NCBI GenBank assembly: GCA_034509735.1
Contig: JACGWO010000012.1
Span: forward strand, 27,495,188-27,559,187
From: Sesamum alatum
Taxonomy: Eukaryota > Streptophyta > Magnoliopsida > Lamiales > Pedaliaceae
Length of the DNA stretch: 64,000 bases
Direction: 5' to 3'
Shown here: positions 50,104 to 63,250 of the stretch, piece after piece
Position numbering within the stretch: position 1 is the first letter of the stretch
Layout of the letters: every line of letters starts with the position of its first letter
The notes under the pieces: model-generated
The model's input: only the letters and a program-made list of their open reading frames with translations
Database searches by the model: none
Told to the model about the DNA's origin: nothing
Translations under genes and position numbers: made by a program

Positions 50104-53100
50104 ATGGCGTTGAAGAAGAGGTGTTGGCAGAAGTTGAGGCAGTCCAGGCCGTGTACGGGGACGATTGCAGAGTCATCGAAGCTTACCCTCCCCATCTCCA
50201 CGTTCACCTTAAGCCGCGGACAGCTGATGTCTCCTCTCAACAGGTATCACAATGTTCTGGAGTGGAGAAATTGTTCTTTGAGGAATTGGTAACGTTGATG
50301 ATGTTTTTCGCTCTAGTAGCTTGCCGCGCAAATAAGGGATTTCGATTTGATGATTACTTTCCTTGGAGGTTGGGGTGGTCATGACTGTTTGAGTGTAACT
50401 TTGCTATTGTTGAGTTTGATATATGGATTTTCTGAGATGGACTAGGTTTTTTCTGAAGTTGATTGGAAATGTTACGTTTATGCTTTTCAATTAAATATGA
50501 ACTTGCCATTCTGATCATTCTCGGAGAGGTACTGGATATAATCCCAAATCTTATTGCTTTTGATCCGTTCAGCATAAAACAGTACAGATGCTACCTCATG
50601 GTCCGCATGGATATATTACTCGTATAATAGAAAGCACCAGACAACAGCTGTAACATAAGTTGAATTTTTTAATCTGTTATTTCTATTAGGCCTACTTAGT
50701 GTGGGAAGATGTCTGGGGTACTTTGTTTTCTTCTTGAACCTAATAAGATGCCAGGTTATTGGGAATCTGGATAAAATGAATAATGGTGCTTTCTTCTGCA
50801 GTTTGTGGAAGCAACAATTGGCATGAAGGCTGGTCCTCAGGTAATTATGCATGTCATCGTACACATGCTTACACACACATTTTGCACATCCTTCTTAACG
50901 GGACCAAAAAAGGTTCTAGTCAGTTCATTATCCTTCTTTTTCCTTATGTTGATACTTTTTGCTGATCATTTTTTGTGATGTCTGCTGGTTTATAGTTCTT
51001 TTCTTTTCTTTTCTTTATAATGTAGGCCCTTCTTTTACAGTAATCCTGAATGATTAAAACTTAATTATCAATAGATGAGAGCAGATCTTAGTGCCCCTTA
51101 TGTCAATTGTTTCCTGTTGCAGTATCCGGAAGAGCCTCCAGAGATTAGTATTATTGATTCCAAGGGTCTTGATGAGCAGCGGCAAAAGCATCTCACTGCT
51201 AGCATTCGTGATAAAGCTTTTGAACTTGCCTCATGTCTAATGCTTGTGGCACTTTGTGAGGTAACAAATTATGTGCTCCGGATTAGTTACTTATTTCATT
51301 CTTAGTGTGAGTGCTAAATTTTATATTTACCACGTAATCTTGCTTGATCATTTTTAGTTATCCTGGAGTGTACGAAGAAGGGCATGTTAGTGAACACCTC
51401 TTGTTTGTGGTTCATTGTTAACCTTCGACCTCTTACCCATAAATGCAATCTACAGAGTTGATTGTATCTTTGTATGAAGTGTATGATCCTCATAACTGTC
51501 CATTTCAAGATGTTAATAGCTCCATGATTTATTAGGAAGCAGTGGAGAGGCTCTCTGGTATGAACCACCCAGATGGAAACTGCCCGTTATGTTTATATCC
51601 ATTACTTGATGAAGATGCTGGTAGTAATTCTTTACCATTTATGAAGTTAATGTCTTGTTTCCATTGCTTTCATTGGTGAGTACATCCAGTGGACTTCATT
51701 TTCTTTAGTTCCAAATACTTTCATCTCATTCACAAGTTGGGCTCTGAAACTTGTTGAATTTCGGCTTTTCCAATTGTTGCAGTGATTGCATCATCAGATG
51801 GTGGAAATGGACCCAGGTGCATAGTGAAAAGGAGATTACCAGTTCGTCATCTTCAACTTCTCGGATTATGCAAGACCAACAAGGTATGCTTCCGTGCAGC
51901 AATATTTTGTTTTAACCATCATAGTGCTTTTGTGTAGTCTTCTATTATGGTTCAAGTGGTATTGTAGCCATTATTTTTTCATTTTTGTTTTCAATTTTCT
52001 GTTAGTGTAGTTATTTTCAGGATTTCATAATTATCAAATACTATTATTGCTGTGATACCATTATCTTTTTATTCACTCCTTGTCATGTTAATGTTATCAT
52101 CACTTTTGTCATCGTTTTAAAATCTAGACAGCGTAATATTACGGCAACACCCTGAATATCTTCAGTTTGTTGGTTTGTATGATTATCCTAGGTAACCAAG
52201 TAATGTACGTTGTTAAGCATTTCAATATACCAAACGTGTTAATACCGGTAAAAACAGAATTATGCGTTTAAACTATCTATGAGTAAATTACTTTCAAGAA
52301 ACTATATCAAAGCTTGAAATCTGGTGTCATAAGCATCCCTCTTGCTTTCTTTATCTAGTTATTGAAATTAGGTGTATAAGTAAAGTCTCCCCTTATGCTG
52401 AGGCAAAGTTTCTAGACATGCTGGAATCCTGCCATGTTTCAGCTGTTGCTAGGCATTCAAGCATATTAGGAAATTCAACTTGCTTGTGATTTTACCCACT
52501 TCTCTTGACTACTTAACTCTCTACCCTTGCTTTTATTTTACTTTTTCTTTATCATTCGCTTATGTCTACTCTGTTTCTTTTTCTCTGTCACTCCTATATA
52601 CAACCTAGGCCTTGTATGAGGTCCATATGATGCACCCTGATGCTTACATTAGTCAATCATGGTTCCAAGCCATTGAATGGAACCCCTGCGTCTTTGATCT
52701 TTGTTCTCTATATAATTTTAATTTGCCTGACTTTTTGTTCCCGTTCAATTCTAATGCACAATTATTGTCTTGCATAGGCATGCACAGAATGATGGAAGAG
52801 AGTATGGGGAAGTGCCCAGTGTGTCGTAAAGTTTTTCTTGCCAAGGATATCGAACACGTGCTTGGCTTGGTTGGCACTGGTAGCTATTTGGTATGTCATA
52901 TGAGCCTCTGGTAAATAGATTGTTTTAGTTTGTATTTTTCTAAGGAATGCTATATCCTTTTAATTTCTCTCAGAGTGCTATCATTTCATTCTATGGGTCT
53001 TCCTATCGAGACTTTTCTGTGTGCATCTGTGCAATTATCAATGTAAATTTCGTCTTTACCTGACAAGTAATAACTTTTTTGTGATTTCTCAATGGAACAT

Positions 53101-55333
53101 ATGATTTTCAAATATCCTAGGCTGGCTTGATTTCAAGATAACAATAGTTTGGTCATGGCGATGTTTTGAGATAATGACATTTTGCTAGTTATAGGATGGT
53201 TATCCACCTCTAGTCAGAGGTTTGGATACTAAGGACAATGCCTTCTAGTTGAAGGGTGGATGGTAGCATCTTTTTGTCTCATCATTAAATAATGAATGTA
53301 ATTACACAACCAGTAATTACGTATGTTGGGATGAGTTAATTTGGTGGACGCGTGTCTTGTCATTTCATTTTTAATACAGTGCAAAATTGGAAATGCTTGT
53401 ATTGGAAGAGATAAGAAAATCAAACATGTTCTCTTTGCTGATTTAATTTCTTGATCAAAAATATTTATCCCCTTCCTAGGCATAGTCAACGTGTATAACA
53501 TATGGGATCAGGGGGAAAAAGGAATCAGAATTTCGTCTTAGCTACAAATTTATGCCAGGGCATGATACTGTATCTTGAACGCTGCATCTTCCACAAGTCC
53601 GTAGGTCAACCATAAGGGAATAAGCTTTGCATTTTTGGAGATTATTCTATGTGAAAACTCTTTTCAGCATGGATCACAACTTTATGAGCCCATCAATCTG
53701 CTGTGGTTTCTGGTGGGGCAACCGAGCAACAGTATTCTGACCAATATGGTACCATAGGCTTTTACAGAAAAATTGTACGGATCTCAAGACTTTTGTATTC
53801 TCAGGGAGGAAGGACCACAGGGAAATCCTGCTGTTGCTTTCTTCAGTGATAAAAAAGCGGGAAGTAAATGGATCAAGTGATATGCTTTTCTCTTGACAAC
53901 CTACTTCCTGTGAAGCTTCCCTTTAATATGTTCTCATTTCACATCATAATAGGAAATTATGTATGCTATTATATAATTGATAAACATGGGACCTAGCAAA
54001 TGAGCAACTTTGTCCCGGAATTATACTACTTTAAAAGAGAACTTTCGCATTTGATAACTGGACCACCATGTTCAAAATAGACGGTCCAGTTTATGAAGTA
54101 ACAACAGAATTCTATTAGCCGATAACGCTGAAGTTTAAGCTGTGAAATTTTTGATATTGTTCACCCCAGTTCCAAATGTCAATAAGGATGTGTCAGAAAC
54201 TGCTTGAACCCTTGGATCTCGGAACTGCTGTTGAATGAAATCCCATAACCGAACAATCAGTAGATGGCTTGTGAATATAACAATATCTACCGGAAAGTTT
54301 TACCTGGTGAATGTGAACAGAATTCGTTGTTAAAAAGGTCCTGCAGGTTACCTTACTTCTACATGGGATTGTTGAAGAAGCGGGTATATTGCTTACAAGG
54401 ATTTATGGATTTTGTTGAAAGGTTGTCAAAGTCAGAATTTTATATTACCAAACTTGTGCGTGGTAATGTCTAATAAACAAATCTATGAATTGTGTCATTA
54501 AAGATGGTCAATTTTCATCTGTTAATAATCTATCGGTTGTACGTGTAAAGGCTCACATAAGTTTGCTCTTATTGATATTCATTGTTTGTGTAGTTAGGTT
54601 TGGACTTTCATATGTCTGGTTCTCTATGTGACTTGGGCTTGGTGCATTTCTTTACCATAGTACTCATGGACAGAAGTATTCACCTGGACCTGCTTTTTCT
54701 GTTTTGTGTATTTGAGAGGTCAGACACGTATTTCTTTACAGTTCGGGAACAAAATGTGTTAGAACTCCATTTATCATCAGGCTTCTGAGGAAAATAAGGG
54801 TATCTGTAGCTGCATGAGTGTCAGTTGTTTGGGGGTTCTGAAAGCTAATGTGTCCTCCTCTTACTATTTTGGTATATCATTACAAATTGTTTACTGGTGG
54901 TCCTGATTTATCTAATACTACCTTTTCATGTGAGGAGAAGCTAATTCTTGTTTCTTTACCCCAGGATTCCGATGGGATTGAGATTGATGACGACATCCTT
55001 CATTCTGATTCTGAGAAAATCAGGAGACAAAAATTTGAGGCCATATTAAATCTCCAGCAAGAAAATAGTGGCTTGATTGAGCCCAAAAAAACAGAGGTCT
55101 TATTGCCGGGTATGTTTCTTCCCCAGCCGGTTGCCTTCCCCCCAACAGAACCCGATGTGGTACCCAGTGATTCACAAAACAACGATCAAGCACCCAAGTC
55201 CGAGACCAAACCAGGAAGTTCATTCAACAGGCCTGGGTCCAGGAAGCACAACGGTCCTACCATGAGGAAGCACAGGACACAGAATTCAAGTAAACAAGTA
55301 AGGCAATGGGTTAGGAAAGACAATGTTTCATAA
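50104..55333 (+). CDS. RNF25: RWD- and RING-domain E3 ubiquitin ligase (RNF25/AO7 type); frame break in exon 1
   Basis: Seven exons, 50104..50243, 50802..50840, 51123..51260, 51536..51675, 51783..51883, 52778..52890 and 54965..55333, would encode ~346 residues. The RWD domain (about residues 5-110) includes AEVEAVQAVYGDD, YPEEPPEISIIDSKGLDEQR and ASCLMLVALCEEAVERL. A RING follows with CPLC (122-125), a long insert with SCFHCFHCDCIIRWWKW and CPVC (199-202). The C-terminal tail is hydrophilic and ends in a basic region (RKHRTQNSSKQVRQWVRK). RNF25-type ligases work with E2 enzymes, and in mammals act in ubiquitination at stalled ribosomes. A role here is inferred. The ATG at 50104 is one base out of frame with the RWD codons: the expected start MAVEEEVLAEVEAV needs one extra G near 50109. 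No in-frame ATG exists upstream before a stop codon. Confidence 0.88.
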
Positions 55334-56101
55334 AATTAAATTAATGATTTCTTGCGCCCCAACCCCCTCCTTTTTCTCAAAACTTTTTTTGTTTAAACTT
55401 TTCGAGATGAACATGCAATATATAAAATATATATTACCTTAACCGGTTTTTATGCAAAAAAAAAACAAAACGGGATTGGATTTCCACTCATAAGGAAGGA
55501 AGGTTAGATACCTTTGACAGGGTTGTATTTTTGGTTGAAATGGGATGGTGTTCAAACTCTCGAAATGCAGTCTAGACAGTGGGCCCCCCGTTTCTGACTA
55601 GACTGACTCGGGGAAGGGTCAATCTCCTCCGGAGCTACAGAAATACATGTCAAAAAAAGGGTGGTTTCAGTTTAAAGTGGAGGCAGTGAGATTTCAGTTA
55701 TTAATTGATTCCATCAGCATCAAAGTAGAGGTCATATCCATCATTCTTGTCTGCATTCCACCAGACACCAAAAAGGTGACATAAATAACCAAATTCTACA
55801 CAGTTACTGCTTGCATTTTGAAAGTTAATGCTTTTGTCCTTTTCAAAGCTTACTGACAATGAAGTTTGATTGACATTGTGCATCATTGTTGATTGCCAAG
55901 AATTATAGACCACAACGTTGGGTTATATGTGCTGCATTGCTCTGTGTGAAAATAGTGAGATTGGCAGGTGGAATGACCCTTCTTTCTAGTGGATCTCTTT
56001 CCCTTCATTTAGGCAAAAGCAATGGCAGAAAAGCGACAAAAATATGGAGGAACCCTTTATAGGACTTGCATTGTGAAATTCAAAGTGCGTGGGAAAATTA
56101 A

Positions 56102-56240
56102 TTACAGAATAAGTGTGATACATTTGTCATGTAATTGGTTATTTTTCTTTAACTGTACACCAGTACACGGTAAGTGTATCGTATTTGCCATATAATTTAG
56201 TTCTAGTCCAACCAAATTCAATTTTGAGTTCGCGTGTCCC
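56102..56240. repeat. Dispersed repeat copy B
   Basis: Shares ordered strings (TTATTTTTCTT, TGTACACCA, GTATTTGCC-like, CCAACCAAA, TTTTGAGTT) with 5463-5590. Divergent copies of one low-copy repeat, class unknown. Confidence 0.4.
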
Positions 56241-56918
56241 TCCACACATAGGTTTTCATGGTTCTCATCAAAATAAATGTTTACTACTCCCTTGAGTTCC
56301 AACGTCATGTAGAATGACATAAAAATGTGAGATGACATGAAAATGTGAGATCTCTTTTGAATGTCGCACTTTCATGTCATATTCTTGTGTTGTTTTATGT
56401 TGGGAATCGAGCTTCGTAACGTGAGTTTGTACTGACTCACCTCATTTACTATGGAGCTTGATCTTTAAAGTCTCAACCCACTCACATTTATGTTAAACAT
56501 GTTAATGACCTATATAAGGAAACCTATTTGATATCTTTCTAACAAATACTTTGGGTATATAACACCAGAAGAAAAACTAAGAAATGCATAAGGTTCTCAC
56601 ATGGCGGTTAAAATTTGAATATTGGAGGTTAGTCAGATTGAGCATCGTCGGAGTTAATTTGAATGTCAAAACTTAGCTATGCTCATATTTAATTAAATTT
56701 AATTAAAACATAAATCGACTTGACAATTAGATATCAGGCACTTGGGCATAGCTTTATAATCTTTCTACCTAATTATCTTTTGGGATAGGCCTATTAAGGT
56801 TGTTTTGAAATTAATTTCAATGAGATAAAAATAATTTGATAGAGATAGAGCTAATTTTTGAATTCGAGCAAAGTGAAATCATACTTATTAACATAATGTG
56901 AAGAATACACTAATATCC

Positions 56919-56980
56919 AAAAATATAATTATTAAGATCGGTGCGATGCAAAAATATAATTATTAAGATCGGTGCGATGC
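56919..56980 (+). repeat. 31-bp perfect tandem duplication
   Basis: Two adjacent identical copies containing ATTAAGATCGGTGCGATGC, at 56919-56949 and 56950-56980. Confidence 0.95.
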
Positions 56981-59154
56981 ATTCTTCAAATAACCAAATT
57001 TGGGACGTGCTTAGAAAAAAAAATATCTTACATTTATAAATAATATTTTATTAAATAAAATAACATAAAATATATTTACAAAAACAAGCAATCCCCCTTC
57101 CCCAATACAAATTTGTCCCTTGTTTACTTAGAACGTTGTGGACCCCCAAGCCCCGTTTTAATTACTGTTTGGGTTTAATTAATAAACCCATCAAGCGAGG
57201 CAGGTTTATTAATTGAGGCTAGTCGGCCCCCATCTGAACAAAATAATGTACTTATCGTATGGTTCATATTTTTTGTGGCAAATTACCAGCATGCCCTTGT
57301 TTTCCCCTCCTTCCGTCTCCAATATTCTCTCTCATTTTTTAAGTTAAAATGGAGGGTAAATCAATCAAATGCACCCTTATCATGCATTTCATAAAGTGAA
57401 ATAAACATGAGATTTGAATTAACCGCAACTGCATAATCAAGACAAGTAAACAACCTACAATTAATTTCAAATTTTTTTTTATCATCCGCTTAATAATAAT
57501 TTATTCTATCATCCAAATAATTTATACCACAAATTAATCGTCCTATATCGTATGCCACGATATGTGGATCTTAGTAGGTGGGAGGCCCTGACAAATGTAA
57601 TAAAATAAGTCAGAATTGAGGAATTGGGCCAATTGGGGTTTAGGGCTATAAAAGTCTCTGATTGTGACCCAGCTGACAACGATCCATACATGTCCTATCA
57701 CATGGAAACACAATCAACACGCAATCATTCCCTCCAATCCTAATGGGGTACTTACTACCACTAATTTCATTTTTTTTTTTTTAAAATAATATTTTATTTT
57801 AATTTAATTTATGTTTTTTTATTTTGTATTTTTTTTGCACGCATCCATCACACTCACGTATCCGTTCGGATCTAAATTCAGAGCCTTCCATTAGAGGTCT
57901 TGAGCTCCTAGAGAATTTCCTTTTATGTTATTTGTTTCAGTGAAAGTCAGTACTAATAATTTTTCTAGAAATATTGAAATATTGATATATAATCAAATTA
58001 ATTAGAATTTTCGAGTGCATAGCATTAATTGATGTGGTCGTTATACAATTAATGGTATCATTATAGGACGACGATGAGCAACCACAACTCCTGCAATAAA
58101 ATAGTCGTACATCGACAATCAATTCAATGGAAAGTGTATTATTTATTTATATCCATCGTGTTACAGTCAAAACTTTAAAAGGCGGAAAAGTGAAATTTTT
58201 TCTTTCATGTTATCGTGGTTAAGTGCACGTCTATCAGACTACTCAAAAAGGTGTTTGATCACCTTTTAATTTACCCCGCATAATCATTGATTATATTTAT
58301 GTAATTACTAATAACATGATCCAATATATTCATATTGATTTTGATTAATTTGGAATTGAATTATTAAGATAATTGGTTCCGATATTACTATAATTGATAA
58401 AAAAAAAAAAAAATTGCACTGTTACTTGGGATGTAGTCGAACTCGATGATCAATTCACTATTATTTGTTGTAATCAATTAATTATCCAATAAAATATGAA
58501 TATAATCATTTTGTAAGTAGAGAAAAATGGTTAATTGCATTTTAACCCCTTAAGCTAACACACACTCATCTCCTCCATTTGCTAATATGCTTTAGTTACA
58601 TGCATTATTTCCTAAAGAATAAAGAGAAGTTTACCTTTCTTGGCCCTTGTCTTAAAGATGGCCTATATCAATAAATTGTATTTTGTAAAAAAAAAAAAAA
58701 AAAGAAGATGAAATTTGGATTTTTAGATGATGTTGCCAACTTTTATTATACTACATTTAAAATAGAAAAAAATCATAATTAACAAGAACAATCGTAGAAG
58801 GGATTGATCAGGAATGATGGATGTAGACTGTAATTTCAATACAATAAAACACAATATAAATGGCAAAATATTAAGTAATAGTCTTACAAGATTCATCAAT
58901 TGAGATATATCTTAAATGACAATAATTTTTTCTTGTCATAATTAATTATTAGTGAGAAAATTGTTCATTAAGTTATTATTAGAAACAATTAGCAACAAAT
59001 AATATAATCTTCACTATATTTCTATTGTCATTGTGTTGTTGCTACAGTTGAGCCACTAATTATAATTAATCTTGGTGACAACATTTACTCAAATATTACC
59101 ACGTCACATTACAATTAAAATTATTTTATTGGTTAAATAACATATATTGTCACT

Positions 59155-59447
59155 TAGTACATATAACTACTGTCGATAAAACTTAACTCAGTTGGCGAAA
59201 TTGAGGCCTTATAATCGTAGAGGTCATGGGTTCGAACCCCCCTGTGTGGGATGATGTTGTTGCTACGCTGTATTAGGTATTATTTGCTATTTGTAATAGC
59301 TAGGTGGTAGTTTATGTGATGTTGTTTATATGATAATTGTATTCGTCTCTGTTTGATATTGATAGCCGACAGGATTGATTGTAATGACTTTATTTCAATT
59401 AATAAAGTTCATCGCTTTTAATTCAAAAATAGTACATATAACTACTG
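59155..59447 (+). mobile_element. tRNA-derived SINE with 18-bp target duplication
   Basis: The element (59173..59429) has a pol III box A-like TAACTCAGTTGG (59184-59195) and a box B GGGTTCGAACCCC (59228-59240) about 32 bases downstream. A ~190-bp tRNA-unrelated body follows, ending ...AATAAAGTTCATCGCTTTT plus an A-rich end. TAGTACATATAACTACTG occurs at 59155-59172 and again exactly at 59430-59447, a perfect target duplication that marks a recent LINE-mediated insertion. Confidence 0.85.
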
Positions 59448-61153
59448 ACAATTTTAATACCGTAGCTTAATTGTTTATCGTTAATAATTTTTTGATGCTT
59501 TATCAAATATATATATATATATATATGTATATTAGATTTTTTGATTGGTCGAAAAAGTTTGCATTAAAGTAAGAGATCTTTTTGTGTGATAGATAATATT
59601 TGCAGCAGCAGAATGGAGAGGCAGTCGCATAGAGTAATGGTGTGCGTGCACATTTGTGGCTAATCTCTCACCACTCATTATAAAAATCCAACAATTCTCC
59701 TGCAATCATCAATCCTCGCCGTTCATCCATCTCTCAATCATTGCCTCGTCCATCCACAACTTCTATTTCCTTTTTTCTTTTTTTAAAAGATAAAGAATTA
59801 TTTGACAATAAATAAGTAGTCCAAAAATGTATTTGGTCACTAATTATGACCCTCAATTCTCAGAATTTTTGCTTGCCATATTCTAGGTATTTGCCAAAGT
59901 TTGAGATTTTAAATTGTTCAATTAAGAAAAAATTAAAATTTCACTTATATATCTATATCAATATTTGTATTTTTCCTAGTGATAATAATAATGATAATGA
60001 TGATACCGATGTTGTCTCGTAAATTTGTGGCACTTTCTCTTTTATGTCAAGATTTCATCAGTGGAGGAGTGGGATTACGACGTATTGAAAGTGGAAGTAC
60101 TTTTAGATCACTTTTAGATACTAGAGATATTTGATGTGATATATATATACCTACATATATTTTTTCCGTCCAAGAAACATGGTCAACGTATTGAAACGTG
60201 GTCAGCGTACGATGACTAATTCAATATGATTCCAAGATGTCAATTTAGGGTAGGTTGAACAAAATTGTATTGTTCAATCCCAATGACTCAATGAATTTAC
60301 GAGCCCTTTTTCAAAATGCCTGAAAATTAAGATAAACTGAGATTGAATATAGGACCCACCGAGATGAAAAGGAGTACAATAATGCCAGATTACGATAGTT
60401 ATTGAATTCATCTATACTTTATTATTATTGAAAATAATGCTTTTGGTGTCTTAAATTAGTCCGTTATTTTATTTTATTTTATTTTCTATGTTTCTCCTTC
60501 GATTCTTAATCGTAGAGTTGCCCATTTTTCTTAATTTTTCGCTAAATTATAACTTCTTATTTTTCTCAATATTTTTAATCTAAATATACATTTAGTACGA
60601 ACATAAATTTGCAACCAAAATAAAAGAAAGAAACAATGCCACGTAATTGAGGTTTAAAGAAGAAATGAAGGTCTAATTACAATTTCCAATCACCATATAA
60701 AAAAAATAAAATAATAAAATAAAATTACAATTTCCAATCATAGGCACCAAACCCCATAAGATCCTGGAGAAGATCACATGCCAATCATCTCTTGGAAGGA
60801 TCAAGAAATATGAATATCAAGGTTAAAGCTGGCCCACTATAAAAAGGGCATTTGCTTTATGATTAAATACGCTTTGACTCCGAAACTATTCTTAAAATAA
60901 AATTTATTCTCCTAAATTAATAAATATAATATTTATTTTCTGTAATTAATTTTTTGGACAATGTTGCTCTTATATTATATCTATTTGTAGTTCAAAGGAT
61001 TTCTTTTTTTTGTTGAACATTTTGAATTCTAAATTTTGTTATTTTTCAATTGAAAAAATATATTTTAATTACAATAAATTTTAGTATAATTAGTAATTTA
61101 AATAGTTCAAATTTTGTTATATTTTACATAATCAAAGTTAAGTAGTGAATGAG
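59448..61153. other. AT-rich spacer, no gene seen
   Basis: Includes a (TA)n tract at ~59508-59526 and TATA-box-like strings at ~59678 (CATTATAAAAATCC) and ~60839 (CTATAAAAAGGG). Neither is followed by a recognisable coding region. Confidence 0.45.
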
Positions 61154-63250
61154 TGTGACGTCCATAGAATTTTATTTATAATCGAGGGATTAATTAGTAA
61201 TTATTAAAAAAATCTAATTTAATTATAAGTTATGGGTTGAAATTATAAATATATTAAAACTTGAAGGGACTAAATTGGAGCTTTATCAAATATTTGTGGT
61301 CACTACATAAATATATAAAAGTTGAGGTTTTAATTTGTAATTTTGATAAAAGTTAAAAAAATAAAAATAAAAAAAGGGGTGAGGTTTAAAAAGGAACAAC
61401 ACGTGGCTGCCCCTCATTTTTTATATTATATCCATATATATATATATATATATTACTGCTTCCTGATTAAGGAAGCAATTAAAGGATACAAATGTGTTAA
61501 ACACATTCTCACACCCAAATCGAAAACATAAACTAGGTAAGTTTTCATATTTAATTTCGTATTAATTATTATATTAATATTATTTAATTAGTACATTTAT
61601 TAAATATGCTTTATACTATTTGATTTACTACTTAATCGAAAAATTTATTGAATTTGAGCATTTATACAAATTAGTGATCGGGTATGTATTTAATCGGAGT
61701 GGTGACATTATAGCCAATAAATTAGAATTTATTTAATCTATTATATTTAGCCATTATTAAAATGGAATTACCCGAATTTATCGGGATTATTAACTAAATA
61801 TATAATTGTATGTACCAGTGTTTAAATAATTATTATAATAGTGAGGAATTGACAGAAATTAATAGAAATAGTAGAAAATTTTGTTTGAGAAATATTAGAA
61901 AATTATATTTGATAAATATGGTATTTATTATAAAGGAATATGAGATTTTTATAATAATTTCATTCAGGGATGTTATAGAGAACGATAGTTATAAAACTAT
62001 GAGGGGTTTGAGGAAATAAGCTCTTATGAGTTAATTGATAAATTAGATGTATACGGGGGAAGTTTATAGTGTCTAATATTTAGACGAAAAATGAACGGAG
62101 GTTTGAATTTTAATATAAATAAAATATTAAAAGATTGATATAAAAAAATACGCATATATTTAGTAATTTCATTCATAATATACAATATGGATTATACATA
62201 TTATAACCTATTATAGGACACGGGATAAAGTAGAAGACTAATCAACTCCTTCCACTAGTATAATCGTTTTGGGATCGAGGTAAGTATAGTTAATTAGATC
62301 TATATAAATATATATGATTATTCTTGTTTGTCATAAACAATGGTTGGTATTTGTAAATGCTTATTTGGATTACGTGGTTATTCTGTGAAGTTGTCTCTAT
62401 GTGTTTATTTGTGATTATTTACGTAATATATAGAATGACGAATGATTGCCTTGTATTATATTCTATTGTTGCATGGAGTTGAACGAGAAAGTTAATTATG
62501 AGTATATCGTTAAATTGAAATAAAGAGATGACTTACCTAGTTGGGGAACATAGTCAATGATTTGTGATGATGTGTTGATGATGATGTGATTGACGATGTG
62601 ATATGAGAAAAATGAATATAAGCTAGGTACCATGGCGCGCAGGGTATCGGGGTATTCCGGGTAGCGGGGGATATCCTGTGCTGATAGCTACACATTGGGG
62701 TGGTGTGAGGATGCCATGTTCGTTGTGATGTTCTGTGCTGATATTGCTACACACTCAGATAGTGTGGGGATATCACATTCGACGGGTATCTTGTGCTGTA
62801 TACAATATGACATTGATTGAGATGATGGTAGCCGGCAGAACCATTGACTGATGTACTCCAATTAGAGTAAGCAGGGCCCCAAGAGTATAAACTGTGAATC
62901 ATGATATGGTACTGTAGACTGATGCATGATTGTGGTATTGATGACTTTGTAATTTTGTGGTGATTGTATATTGAATACTTGTTGGTTCATGTTATGACAT
63001 GTAATTATGTGTGTGTATATAGTCGGTTAGCTATACTTATTGAGTAGGCAGCTCATCCCTTGCCAACATTTTTCAGGAGATAGATCACGGTGACTAGCTA
63101 CGTCAAATTTGAAGTCTGCCATGGACCTTAATAGGTGGGTCAACCGTGACATTTGAAGCCGTGGGTTTTGGCCATATGACTATTAAATATCTAGTCTTTT
63201 ATCGAATTTGCATTTTAGATTTTGTAACAGTATGAACTTTCATCTTTTGG
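61154..63250 (+). mobile_element. Probable Ty3/gypsy-type LTR-like sequence (boundaries uncertain)
   Basis: Begins TGTGACGTCC, a frequent start of plant gypsy LTRs. A TATA-rich stretch lies near 61430-61455. A block with repeated TGCTGATANTGCTACACA and GGGGATATC(A/C) strings follows at 62640-62800, a pattern I associate with Del/Tekay-type LTRs. No gag-pol ORF and no primer-binding site are visible. A matching 3' end with a 5-bp target duplication was not found, so it could be a solo LTR, a truncated one or an unrelated repeat. Confidence 0.35.

Larger units (their letters stand above)
55334..59150. other. Gene-poor AT-rich spacer
   Basis: The first part is the 3' flank of the RNF25-like gene. 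ORFs near 55701-55913 and 57509-57691 on the minus strand have no recognisable product. Contains the dispersed repeat copy at 56102 and a 31-bp tandem pair. Confidence 0.5.

Noticed and set aside
57509..57691. 60-residue minus-strand ORF
   Set aside because: No recognisable motif, no plausible neighbouring exons, and AT-rich codon use; probably chance.
59184..59240. Possible tRNA gene (GGTTCGAACCC B box)
   Set aside because: No acceptor stem or cloverleaf closes around it, and the boxes lie in a 257-bp unit with target duplications, so it is a SINE.
59590..59770. TATA-like string and CT-rich leader suggesting a gene start
   Set aside because: Only low-complexity AT-rich sequence follows, with no open frame of recognisable coding character.
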